Shown: in pieces, positions 1 through 9,900 of the stretch
How positions within the stretch are numbered: position 1 is the first letter of the stretch
Layout: every line of letters starts with the position of its first letter
From: Telmatactis stephensoni
Lineage: Eukaryota; Cnidaria; Anthozoa; Actiniaria; Isophelliidae
Assembly: GCA_029948255.1 (NCBI GenBank)
Contig: JALIZF010001812.1
Location: 62,001-126,000, forward strand
DNA length: 64,000 bases
Reading direction: 5' to 3'
Program-made: the position numbers and the translations under genes
The notes under the pieces: generated by a model
What the model saw: the letters and a program-made list of their open reading frames with translations, nothing else
What the model was told of the DNA's origin: nothing
The model's database searches: none

Positions 1-988
1 TAGTTTCTATATTTTACTCACTTTATGTTAAGGAATTTAGGTTTTCATGATTAATTGTTAGGGAATGTAACCACCCTTAGGTGTGTTTAGGTATTTACAT
101 CCTGTTTTCGTGTTCTCATGAGTAATTCTCCTTATATGTGATTTTCCTTGTTATTATTGAGTGCTATAATCTGATTAAGCCAGGCACTCCTTGCATGACG
201 TATGACTGAGTAGGAGTTTTAAATACTTTTTCCAGTCACGCCTTAGTTCCTTTAAAGTCCTTATGACACATAATTTTTTATTTTCAAACTTAGTTATTTT
301 TAGAGAGCATAGTGAAGATCTTTTTACCCAGGTTTTCCTTACCCCGTATTTTCTGAGATATGAAGGTTTCAAATGTCAAAATGCAAATTTGATGACGTAA
401 GAGGAGGCAACACTGCAAACTTCTCATGGGTTTTACAAAAAGAGGACTTCAATTTGAGAGTCAAATTTTTTTACTAAACAACAGGCTTTGCCAATGGAAA
501 TGAGTTACAAATGGAAAAATACAAGTAATTTAAATTCTCTTGTTTTTGTATAATAAATGATTACTCCTCTTACGTCATCACATTTGCATTTTGAAATTTG
601 AAACCTTTATATCTCAGAAAATATGGAGTGAGGAAAAACAAGATTAAAAGATCTTTACTATGCTTTCTTTCAAGAGCTGAGTTTGAAAATAAAATATTAT
701 CCGTCATAGGGACTTTAAGTATAAATACAGGACTACTAGTCCTAGCATGACCTCAAATTATATCATTTTTAGTTTCTATATTTTACTCACTTTATGTTAA
801 GGAATTTAGGTTTTCATGATTAATTATCAGGGAATGTAACCATCCTTAGGTGTGTTTAGGTATTTACATCCTGTTTTCGTGTTCTCATGAGTAATTCTCC
901 TTATATGTGATTTTCCTTGTTATTATTGAGTGCTATAATCTGATTAAGCCAGGCACTCCTTGCATGACGTATGACTGAGTAGGAGTTT
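1..988. repeat. Left LTR-like repeat block: two head-to-tail copies, the first split by a MITE
   Basis: A unit of roughly 300 bp occurs twice. The first copy covers 1-251 plus 719-747 and is interrupted by the MITE at 256-714. The second starts at 748 (TGACCTCAAATT) and stops at about 988, where the gag leader begins. The copies abut directly at 747/748 (CCTAGCA then TGACCTC), so each full unit starts with TG and ends with CA, as LTRs do. The same unit is present in reverse orientation after pol at 5969-6172. No primer-binding site is apparent before gag. Calling this an LTR is inference from the TG/CA ends and from its position on both sides of gag-pol. Confidence 0.7.
256..714. mobile_element. 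459-bp MITE with about 150-bp inverted repeats and TTAA target duplication
   Basis: The ends are inverted (AGTCCTTATGAC at the left, GTCATAGGGACT at the right) and the similarity extends about 150 bp inward. TTAA flanks both sides (252-255 and 715-718). The unoccupied version of the site is visible in the reverse copy of the host repeat at 5998-6001, where a single TTAA is present. A TTAA duplication fits piggyBac or Kolobok-type non-autonomous elements. No transposase is encoded. Confidence 0.85.
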
Positions 989-1015
989 TATGCACTCCAG
1001 GCCAAGCTTCAACAG

Positions 1016-2035
1016 ATGGAGACACAGCTCCAGCATCAAGGGACCTCACAGGCGACAGACAGTACCAACCCACCAGCAGCAGCTGCTACTCAGTCCATCA
1101 AAGTGACAGTCCCACGAGAGAAGAAGTTTGGGAAGTACAATGGGACCAGGGATGATCGAGTACTTGAAGACTGGATCGCTGATGCGGAGAGAGCTACCCG
1201 AGCGCAGTCAGACGGAGAGGCCGTGGACTCTCTCATCTTCCACCTGGAGGGCGTGGCCAAGGAGGAGGTGAAGCTGAGACCCACATCCCAGTGGTCAACA
1301 CCGGCAGGGGTTTTCAAGATCCTTAGAGAAACGTTCAGTGAGCAGTTAACCCATATGCAGGCTCTTCGCAAGTTCTTTGCAAGAAAACAGCTAGAGCGCG
1401 AGAGTGTGCATGATTTTGCACACTCCCTGATGGTGTTACTGGCCAGAGTTGAGAGGTTGGCAGGAGAAGAAGCCCCAGAAAAGGACAAGATGCTTAAAGA
1501 ACAGTTCGTGGAGAACCTCAAAGACCCAACACTCAGACGTGACATAAAGAGATGGGTTAGGGACCACCCTGACACCAGTTTCCAAGATGTGCGTCTGGAG
1601 CTGCATCGCTACATGGAGGAGGATTGTTCAACCACAAGGAGGTCAACAGCTGCAGTGAGAGAGGTGGTCCAAGAGGAAGAGCCGCTGCTATGTGGGGAGG
1701 TTAGAGGAACCAAGACTAACCAGAAAGTTCTCTCTGACCTCATCACTGGGCAGAAGGTTCTTGCAGAAGAGCTACAAAAGCAACAAAAGACTCTAGTGAA
1801 CCATATCGAGCAGCAAAGACGTGTGTTGGAACAGCAACAACAAACCGTGAACCGCCTTCTGGAGTCAATGGCGCTACGGCCTCGACCATCAGGATGTTTT
1901 GGCTGTGGTGAAGAGGGGCACTACAGAAGAGACTGTCCAAAGGCTGCACCTCAGGATGACAGGAGGGCTACCCCAGCACAGCCAACCAAGAAAGCACCAA
2001 AAAAGGCTTTAAACTTCAGACCTCCACAGCACTGA
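1016..2035 (+). CDS. gag: Gag polyprotein of a Ty3/gypsy retrotransposon
   Basis: A 339-residue ORF with a capsid-like, mostly helical region (about residues 35-210), a Gln-rich coiled stretch (about 255-285) and one CCHC zinc knuckle at C293, C296, H301 and C306. The last is the nucleic-acid-binding signature of retroelement Gag. It would package element RNA into cytoplasmic particles. The ATG lies only about 27 nt after the end of the left repeat block, so a normal leader with a tRNA primer site appears to be missing. The reading frame closes just before the protease-bearing frame opens at 2044, which suggests Gag and Pol were expressed in different frames. The ORF is intact, but the downstream pol is broken. 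Confidence 0.9.
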   Translation: METQLQHQGTSQATDSTNPPAAAATQSIKVTVPREKKFGKYNGTRDDRVLEDWIADAERATRAQSDGEAVDSLIFHLEGVAKEEVKLRPTSQWSTPAGVFKILRETFSEQLTHMQALRKFFARKQLERESVHDFAHSLMVLLARVERLAGEEAPEKDKMLKEQFVENLKDPTLRRDIKRWVRDHPDTSFQDVRLELHRYMEEDCSTTRRSTAAVREVVQEEEPLLCGEVRGTKTNQKVLSDLITGQKVLAEELQKQQKTLVNHIEQQRRVLEQQQQTVNRLLESMALRPRPSGCFGCGEEGHYRRDCPKAAPQDDRRATPAQPTKKAPKKALNFRPPQH

Positions 2036-2043
2036 GCCATGCA

Positions 2044-5000
2044 GTGGAGGACAGTGGCTCACCCCTTCCAAAGAGTGTAGTTGGAGGGACACCAACCACA
2101 AAGGCAAAGATGGCAGGCATGGAGGTAGAGTGCCTGGTCGACACTGGCTCTATGGTAACCTTAGTATCGGAGTCATTCTATAATCAGAACCTCAAGTCCA
2201 AATGTGGTCGAGTACGCAGCTGTGGGAATATGTGGGAAGATGCTGACACTACGCGGAGCAAATGGACTAGAGATCCCTTACCTTGGATACCTGGAGCTGG
2301 ATGTGGTTGTGGGAGGAGTGACAGTTCCGAAGTGTGGAGTGCTGGTCCTAAAAGACACAGCTGCCACTGTCAAACGTAGGAGTAAAGTACCTGGAATATT
2401 GGGGACAAATGTACTGGCCAAGATCCCAAGGTGGGCGGAGCTGATGGCGCCAGGAGGGAGAGCAAGTACTTTGTCACAAGGAACCAATAAACCTTGCAAG
2501 CGAAGACTGGTCAAGGTAGCTGGTTCCAGTGCTGTTTGGGTACCACCATACTCAGCAATGGACGTCGCTGTCAATGGTTCAGCCAGAGGAGCGATGGCAA
2601 TGGTGGAACCACTCAGCATCCCCCTACAAGGAAATATCCAGGTAGCAAGTATGCTGGTCGACACTTCCAAGCCCGGTCACTTCGTCCAAGTGGTCAACCC
2701 TTCTAGCAGAGGAGTATGGCTAAAACCAAGGACATGCCTCGGGACCATACAAGATGTGGAGGAAGTCGTCGTCGGAGAACGATTAGAGTTCGTGGTAGGA
2801 AGCAACGAGGTTGTGGTGTCCTGTTCTCTGGATGCGGACTACGAGGAGTCATCTTCACCGATGCCTAGTAGCACTGCCAAGTACCAGACAGCAGAGAAAT
2901 GCCCTTGCGGGGTAACACTTGAAGGCTTCCCAGGAACCAAACAAGAGAAAGCAGACACTCTACGAATATTCAAGCAATATGCAGATGTGTTTGCACAGGA
3001 AGGGGAGGAGCTAGGATGTATGCCGACAGTTCGTCACAGAATCCACACGGAGGATGATGTTCCAGTCAACCAGCGGTACAGACGGATCCCCCCGAATCAA
3101 TTTGATGAAGTCAAGAAGCATCTGCAGCAGCTTCTGGACAAAGGCGTAATCAGACCAAGCCAGAGTGACTATGCTTCACCAATTGTGCTGGTACGGAAGA
3201 AGTCGGGAGCTCTGAGGCTTTGCGTTGACTACCGCCAACTGAATGCCAAGACAAGACGTGATGCATACCCTCTGCCAAGGATTGACGAATCTTTAGATGC
3301 ACTGGGTGGAGCAAAGCACTTTTCAACCATTGATTTGGCATCAGCTTACAATCAAGTGGAGATGGAACCAGCAGACTGCCACAAGACAGCTTTCACAACC
3401 CCAATGGGCCTGTATGAGTACAATCGCATGCCCTTTGGGTTGAACAACGCACCTGCAACGTTCCAGAGACTTATGCAAAACATATTCAGAGAGGACGTGT
3501 TAAAGATCCTGCTAGTCTACCTGGATGACATCATTGTCTACAGTGGTACCATTGCTGAACACCTCTCAAGACTAGAGCTTGTGTTCCGGAAGCTGAGGGA
3601 ACATGGGCTGAAGATTGAGCCAGGCAAGTGCCAGTTCTTCAGGAGCAGTGTTACCTATCTGGGACATGTCGTTTCTTCCAAGGGAGTTGCAACAGACCCA
3701 GTCAAGAAAGAAGCAGTGGATACGTGGCCTGTTCCTAAGACACTGAAAGACTTGAGATCATTATTGGGTTTCACGTCCTACTACAGAAGATATGTTCCAG
3801 GGTTTGCACAGAAGGCAGCCCCACTCCACAGACTAACTGCAGAGTTGTCAGAGGGAGGAAAGAGGAAACGAGGAGCTATCACTAAGGAACAATGGACCCA
3901 AGAGTGCCAGACAGCATTTGACAACCTACGTGAAGCTCTTGTAAGTGCACCTGTGCTTGCATACCCAGACTACCAGAAACCATTTATCATAGAAACAGAT
4001 GCCTCAGATAAAGGTCTTGGTGCAGTTCTCTCACAAAAGCAAGATGGAAAGCTAAGAGTCATTGCCTATGCAAGTAGAGGTCTACGTGGCACAGAGAAAA
4101 ACATGAAGAACTACTCTTCCATGAAGCTTGAACTCCTTGCACTCAAGTGGGCAGTAGCAGAGAAGTTCAGAGAGTACCTTTTGGGATCAGAGTTTGTGGT
4201 GTACACTGATAACAACCCTCTCACCTATCTACAGACTAAGAGCAAGCTCAAGGCAGTGGAGCAACGATGGGCAGCAGAGCTAGCTAGTTTCAACTTCAGG
4301 ATAGCGTACCGGCCGGGCAAACACAACCAGAATGCTGATGCCCTGAGTCGCCTTGGATGGGATGAGCAGAGTAATGAGCCTACTCTACCAGCTGAAGTTG
4401 CAGCAGTATTAGCAGAAAGTACCAATACAACCAGACTTCCTGAAGAAGTACGACAGCCACTACTTGATGCAGCCCTCTATGAAGCAGAGATGAGAGTGAG
4501 AACAAGAACAGACAAGACCCTAGAGCAAGCTACATGTCTTCCCACAACTCAGCCAGAACAGATCATAGAGAGACAGCAATCTGATGAAACCATTAAAAGG
4601 CTACTCCATTACCAAGCAATTGGAAGGAAGCCAACAAGAACTGAACGTAGACGAGAATCAAGGGAGACCATAAATCTTCTAAGCTACTTGAACAGCATTA
4701 AAGAAATAAATGGGATCCTGTACAGAAATATCACTGGTAGCAATGGCCAACAAAGCCAACTGTTGCTGGTACCCAGTTCCCTGCGTAGTGAAGTGATGAA
4801 GTCAGTACATAACAAGATGGGGCACCAGGGCCAAGAAAGAACTGAACAGTTACTGCGGAAACGGTGTTGGTGGCCAAGGATGTACGCTGATGTAAAGAAG
4901 TGGATATCAGAGTGTGAACGATGCGTTGTAGCAAAAGGGCCATATCTGCCAGTCCGCACACCAATGGGAAGTATCATTGCAACCAAGCCACTGGAAGTAC

Positions 5001-5870
5001 TTGCCATGGATTTTACGCAGTTGGAACCAGCATCTGACGGCCGAGAAAATGTTCTGGTGTTGACAGACGTCTTCACAAAGTATACAGTCGCAATTCCAAC
5101 TCGTAATCAGAAAGCCGTGACAGTGGTCAAAGCTCTTGTCAAAGAGTGGTTTCTGATCTATGGGGTACCACAAAGAATCCACTCCGATCAAGGGAGGTCA
5201 TTCGAAGCTGAAGTGGTGAAAGAGCTTTGTAAGATGTATGGTATCAAAAAGTCAAGGACGACACCATACCACCCACAAGGAAATGGCCAATGCGAGTGAT
5301 TTAACCGAACGCTGCATGAGTTACTGAGGACCCTCCCACCTGCAAAGAAGAAGAAATGGCCAGAACATCTTCAGGAATTGTGTTATGCATACAATTCCAC
5401 CCCACACACTGGTACAGGATATTCACCTTTCTACCTGATGTTTGGACGCGACCCTAGAATGCCGATCGACCAAATCCTACCATTAGAAGAGTCTAACGGA
5501 ACTGGCAACAGAAGCTGGGTAGCCAATCATCAGGGGAAGCTACAAGAAGCTCATCAGATGGCATCAGACCGACTTCAACAAGAAGCTGTCATGAGGAAGA
5601 GGGCTCACGACAAGAATGCCAGAACCAAAGCAGCTGAAATTGACGTTGGAAGCAGAGTGTTGGTGAGGAACAGGGCTGTACGTGGGCGCAACAAGATCGA
5701 TGGAGCAGCCAGGTCCACAAGATAGTAGAGTGCCTAGACAATGACACCTACATGATTGAACCTGCTGATGGCCATGGTAACCTAAGAGTTGTAAACAGAG
5801 CAGAATTACAGCCATGCCCACAACCAGTGCTACAACACCAAACACAAGGCAGATCCAGAAGACAGCAACC
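2044..5870 (+). pseudogene. pol: Broken Ty3/gypsy pol: protease, reverse transcriptase, RNase H, integrase
   Basis: Domains run in gypsy order. The aspartic protease has DTG near 2140. The reverse transcriptase has its YLDD catalytic box at 3518-3529. RNase H has an ETDAS motif near 3992. The integrase has an HHCC zinc finger (about 4808-4925), then a core with Asp near 5011, SDQG near 5184 and the catalytic Glu at 5294-5296. There are three breaks. A frame change falls inside the protease: 2044-2379 and 2204-5299 are different frames. A TGA at 5297-5299 follows directly after the catalytic Glu. Another frame change near 5693-5725 separates the last 50 or so codons. Homology continues to about 5870. 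The copy cannot make functional Pol. It lies in the same orientation as FANCI. Confidence 0.93.
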
Positions 5871-5968
5871 AATGCATTTAGCAATAGCTTTACCTTAATA
5901 ATAGTAGAAACGTTCTTTTGTCTTCTTCCTTGTGTAGCACTTGTTTGTCCCAACTTATTCAACTAAAA

Positions 5969-6172
5969 TGCTAGGACTAGTAGTCCTGTATTTATACTTA
6001 AAGGAACTAAGGCGTGACTGGAAAAAGTATTTAAAACTCCTACTCAGTCATACGTCATGCAAGGAGTGCCTGGCTTAATCAGATTATAGCACTCAATAAT
6101 AACAAGGAAAATCACATATAAGGAGAATTACTCATGAGAACACGAAAACAGGATGTAAATACCTAAACACAC
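5969..6172 (-). repeat. Right LTR-like repeat, inverted relative to the left copies
   Basis: The sequence starts TGCTAGGACTAGTAGTCC and is the reverse complement of the left unit. It covers the equivalents of 719-747, 221-251 and 82-220 in uninterrupted form. It stops at about 6172, where an unrelated repeat end (CGTTATATCTC) begins. It preserves the pre-insertion TTAA (5998-6001) of the MITE seen at 256-714. In an intact LTR element this copy should be a direct repeat of the left one, but it is not. Confidence 0.85.
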
Positions 6173-6175
6173 CTT

Positions 6176-6462
6176 CGTTATATCTCAAATATTTTATCCA
6201 ATGTGACAGGGTCACTAGGACCTCAAATTATATCATTTTTAGTTTCTATATTTTACTCACTTTATGTTAAGGAATTTAGGTTTTCATGATTAATTGTTAG
6301 GGAATGTAACCATCCTTAGTAAGGATGGTTACATTCCCTAACAATTAATCATGAAAACCTAAATTCCTTAACATAAAGTGAGTAAAATATAGAAACTAAA
6401 AATGATATAATTTGAGGTCCTAGTGACCCTGTCACATTGGATAAAATATTTGAGATATAACG
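6176..6462. repeat. Perfect 287-bp palindrome
   Basis: Two 143-bp arms are exact reverse complements about a single central base (G6319). Each arm contains part of the LTR-like unit (equivalent to 748-858) followed outward by a repeat end with AGTGACCCTGTCACATTGG. A related segment occurs at about 19150-19170. Confidence 0.93.
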
Positions 6463-6731
6463 CGCGCGCTGATTGGCTGGCTACCATGTTTATATCAGAG
6501 GACAGAGACATGGCTCGCTCAAAAAACGTCGAAAATATTTTATAAAAGCAATATAAAACGATCGCTTATGTCTCTGTTCTGTGAAATAAACACTCTTGAA
6601 GATGTAGAGCACTCAAAAAGCAAGAGAAACACTTGGCTACGCCTCGTGTTCCTAAGCTTGCTTTTCTCTTGCTCTACATCTTCCATCGTGTTTATATCAC
6701 AGAACAGAGACATGCGTGCGCGTTTTATATT
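6440..6731. repeat. Foldback repeat family, copy 1
   Basis: This AT-rich segment with internal inverted arms includes GATGTAGAGCACTCAAAAAG and its near complement, and several 'ACAGAGACAT' motifs. The reverse complement of the same sequence is present at 16551-16842, so it is a dispersed element and not a gene. Short ORFs inside it are artefacts of the repeat. Confidence 0.8.
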
Positions 6732-6901
6732 CCTTAAATATACATGTGATCCATCAAACAAACCAACTTTCTATCTAGCTACTAATATGACTCAACACAT
6801 TAATTCGTATGTTAATTTGAGACTTGAAAGGCTTTCAAGAATTTAAGACTCCTATTTGTACTATCCATTGTTAAATTGATTGCATGTGTATATATCTACA
6901 G

Positions 6902-9900
6902 GTAACTTGAGACGTTGTTTAACCCAGCAATCAGATGTTAGGGAGCTTCTCTATGAGGTGTGATGAATTCTTCCTTTGATTTATATAGAAAGGAATTTGT
7001 GATATGAATAAAATTGAAGGGTTTGCTGTGAAAATGACCTAAGTGACTTTTTGATGGATGTCCTGAGATTAATTTTTCCAGCATAGGAAAGTTAATTATA
7101 CCATTTTATACCATTGAAAAAATATTATCCAAACGTCACTTAGGCCGTTTTTACATTGAACCCTTCAATTTAAAGATTATGAATTAACATAACTATAATA
7201 ATTTGATATTCCAGGGACTGTATGATGTGATGTGTCGCAACCCTCAATTACGACAGCCAATCTTGGATGCTCTTTACCTTCAGGTTAGTGAACTTTTCAA
7301 ATGCATATATTCTTGGTTTGCATGTGACGTCATCGAAAAGCTAAAATCTAAACTATTCATCACACAAAACTGTTTCCTAGATATTTTATTTATATCATTA
7401 AGAAAAGTCCTCACACAAAAAACTTAGTTCTTTCGATGAATGGTTTTCGATTTATTGTGAGTCAATTTCTGTCACGCAACACTGTCACGTATATCGTAAA
7501 GACGCAGAAATATAGGCAAATGTGATTCAAATCATACGACTTTAACTTTTTAAGCGATAAATAAGTTTGTTTTGGTGAATATCTGAATAGAAAACACGAA
7601 TTATAGTGATATTAACGTGATTTTGGTCCTTCGTGTTACTGTCCGCCATGTTGGTGTACAAAGGTTGTGCACCAAGATGGCGGACCCATACATTTCACAC
7701 CAAACAATGAAGATATATGATCGCTCGTATCTCGTTATCAAAATATTCTTGTGACTAAAAATTTCGTATAGATACAAACCTTCAACTGCTTTTCTAGATG
7801 CAAGACATTTTATTCAAAAATATTCTATATTAAGCCCGAAAAATTTTATGATGACGTCAGTGCAAACCAAGAATAGCCAATATATGAATTTTTTGGTGTC
7901 AGACAATTATCTTAAAGAATTTTCCGCTCTGGTCAGACAGTTATATAGTTATGCTGCAGCTCGCCTCATTACATACACTCACAAATATGATCACATTTCT
8001 CCTGTTCTAATCAAATTACACTGGCTTCCTGTTGCTGACCGTATCAAATTCAAGATTCTTCTTATCACATATAAATCACTCTACGACTTGGCTCCATCAT
8101 ACATTTCTGAAATGATTTCTCGTTATCATCCACCAAGACGTCTACATTCTTCTTCTTCTCTTCTTCTTGAACATAAAAAGTATCAACTAAAATCTTATGG
8201 CTATCGTTCTTTCTCCGTATCTGCACCTGAGCTCTGGAATGCTCTTCCATCGTCAATCAGGAACAGTGATAGCTTGTCTTCGTTTAAGACATCTTTATAA
8301 ACTCACTTATTTAAAATAGCCTTTAATCTGTAATTTCTGTCTTTTATATATTATTTTCAGAGCGCTTACAGCAGCACTGGATAAGCGCTTTATAAATTGT
8401 ATTATTATTATTATTATTATTATTATGCTGTTGGCATAATGCTTTCTTTATGGTCAGTATATGAATTTTTTGTTGTCAGACAGTTATCTTAAAGAATTTT
8501 CAGCTCTGGTCATCACTGAAGAGACTGTAAAAAGAAGATTTGTTTTCAGTATCAGGGGCTATTTTAATCTCACTCCAGTGTTTTTTATATCTGACCATAT
8601 TGAGGAGAAATTATAGCTTTTTCTACTCACAATTTTTCCATCAGATATTATGGATGCTGGAGCATTAAGATAAAAATAGGCTCTGTTATGCACAAGGTTA
8701 TGCAACTTTCTTCCACTACAGTGGTGTTGAAGTCAATACAATCCTTCTTACTGGCTTTTCATCTATATGTGTTTTATGCAACCCTCCTCCTTAGTCTTCC
8801 CTGTAGCTTCCAATTTAAAGCAATTTGAATCAGTTCAATTAATGATAATCTAATAATACTTATAACAGTTTATAGTCACATCCCCAAATTAGTTAAGGTG
8901 CCTTCTCCAAAATTAATAGTCAGAGAGATTAAGCATCACGTACACGGGAAACGGCAAACGGCAGAGAGGAACACGTGACCTACAAATTTTGCACCTGACA
9001 TTGCGCGTTTGGTACTCAAACGAAAGAGCGACTTTTCACGTTTACGGCAAATGCAAAATGATCCATCCTCGCGTTGAAGCAGCAACGCCAGAAAAATAGG
9101 CTATTGGTATATACAGTCTGCTCCAGGGCTGTTGCCAAGAGCTAATAGCTACATCATTTCTTTCTTTTAATAGTTCCAAAAGTATTATGAACCAGATGAC
9201 GATGTCACCCCTCCTGTTAAACTTGAACCATGTTTGTCAGCTTCTGGTGACCAAGTGTTCTTAGCTGAACCACTGGTAGGTTGATTATTTAACAAATAGA
9301 TTCCATTTTTCCATGCGTCTGTACTCTAATCGATGCACAGATGACGTCAAAATGTGGTGAGAACAAAAAAGTACGCCACGAGATGAAGCCAAGTGGGGTG
9401 ACTGTTGTTCTCACCACATTTTGACGTCTGTGCATCAATTAGAGTACAGACGCACGGAAAAATGGAATCTATCTGTTTTATATAATATTTATCGAAACAT
9501 TCCAACCAATCAGAGTGGGCGTAAGATTCAATGACGCCATCTATGTGTGTGTACTCTAATCACACATGGTTGTTCGACCAATCAGAGCGCACGTAATATG
9601 CCAATTATTATATAAAGTGTTATTGAAGGGTTGCCCTTGAAAACAGCCTAGTGACTTAAAGTCACTTCAAGATGAAAGTGGACTATTGCATTAAAGGTCA
9701 GTTTTTCTAAACCCAATTTTTATTATTCAGGGTCATTTACTGAGTGCTCTTCAACATTGTACTTTGTGGTGTGGTGATCATTTAAGTGAAGAAGATAAAG
9801 AAGAAGGTCATTTATTATTTATTACACATTTATTCATTCCTTCATTCACTCATTCATTCATACAGTTGGACAGTCTGTCATCCATTCACTTACTCGTCCA

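Noticed and set aside
175..372. 65-codon minus-strand frame
   Set aside because: It lies inside the LTR-like repeat and MITE. The same sequence recurs with changes and has no domain.
1090..1575. 161-codon minus-strand frame over gag
   Set aside because: It is antisense to a clear Gag ORF and has no recognisable content.
6540..6846. Frames on both strands reading MSLFC(E/D)INT(L/M)EDVE
   Set aside because: Both come from the palindromic arms of the foldback repeat. Equivalent sequence at 16551-16842 is not open in the same way.
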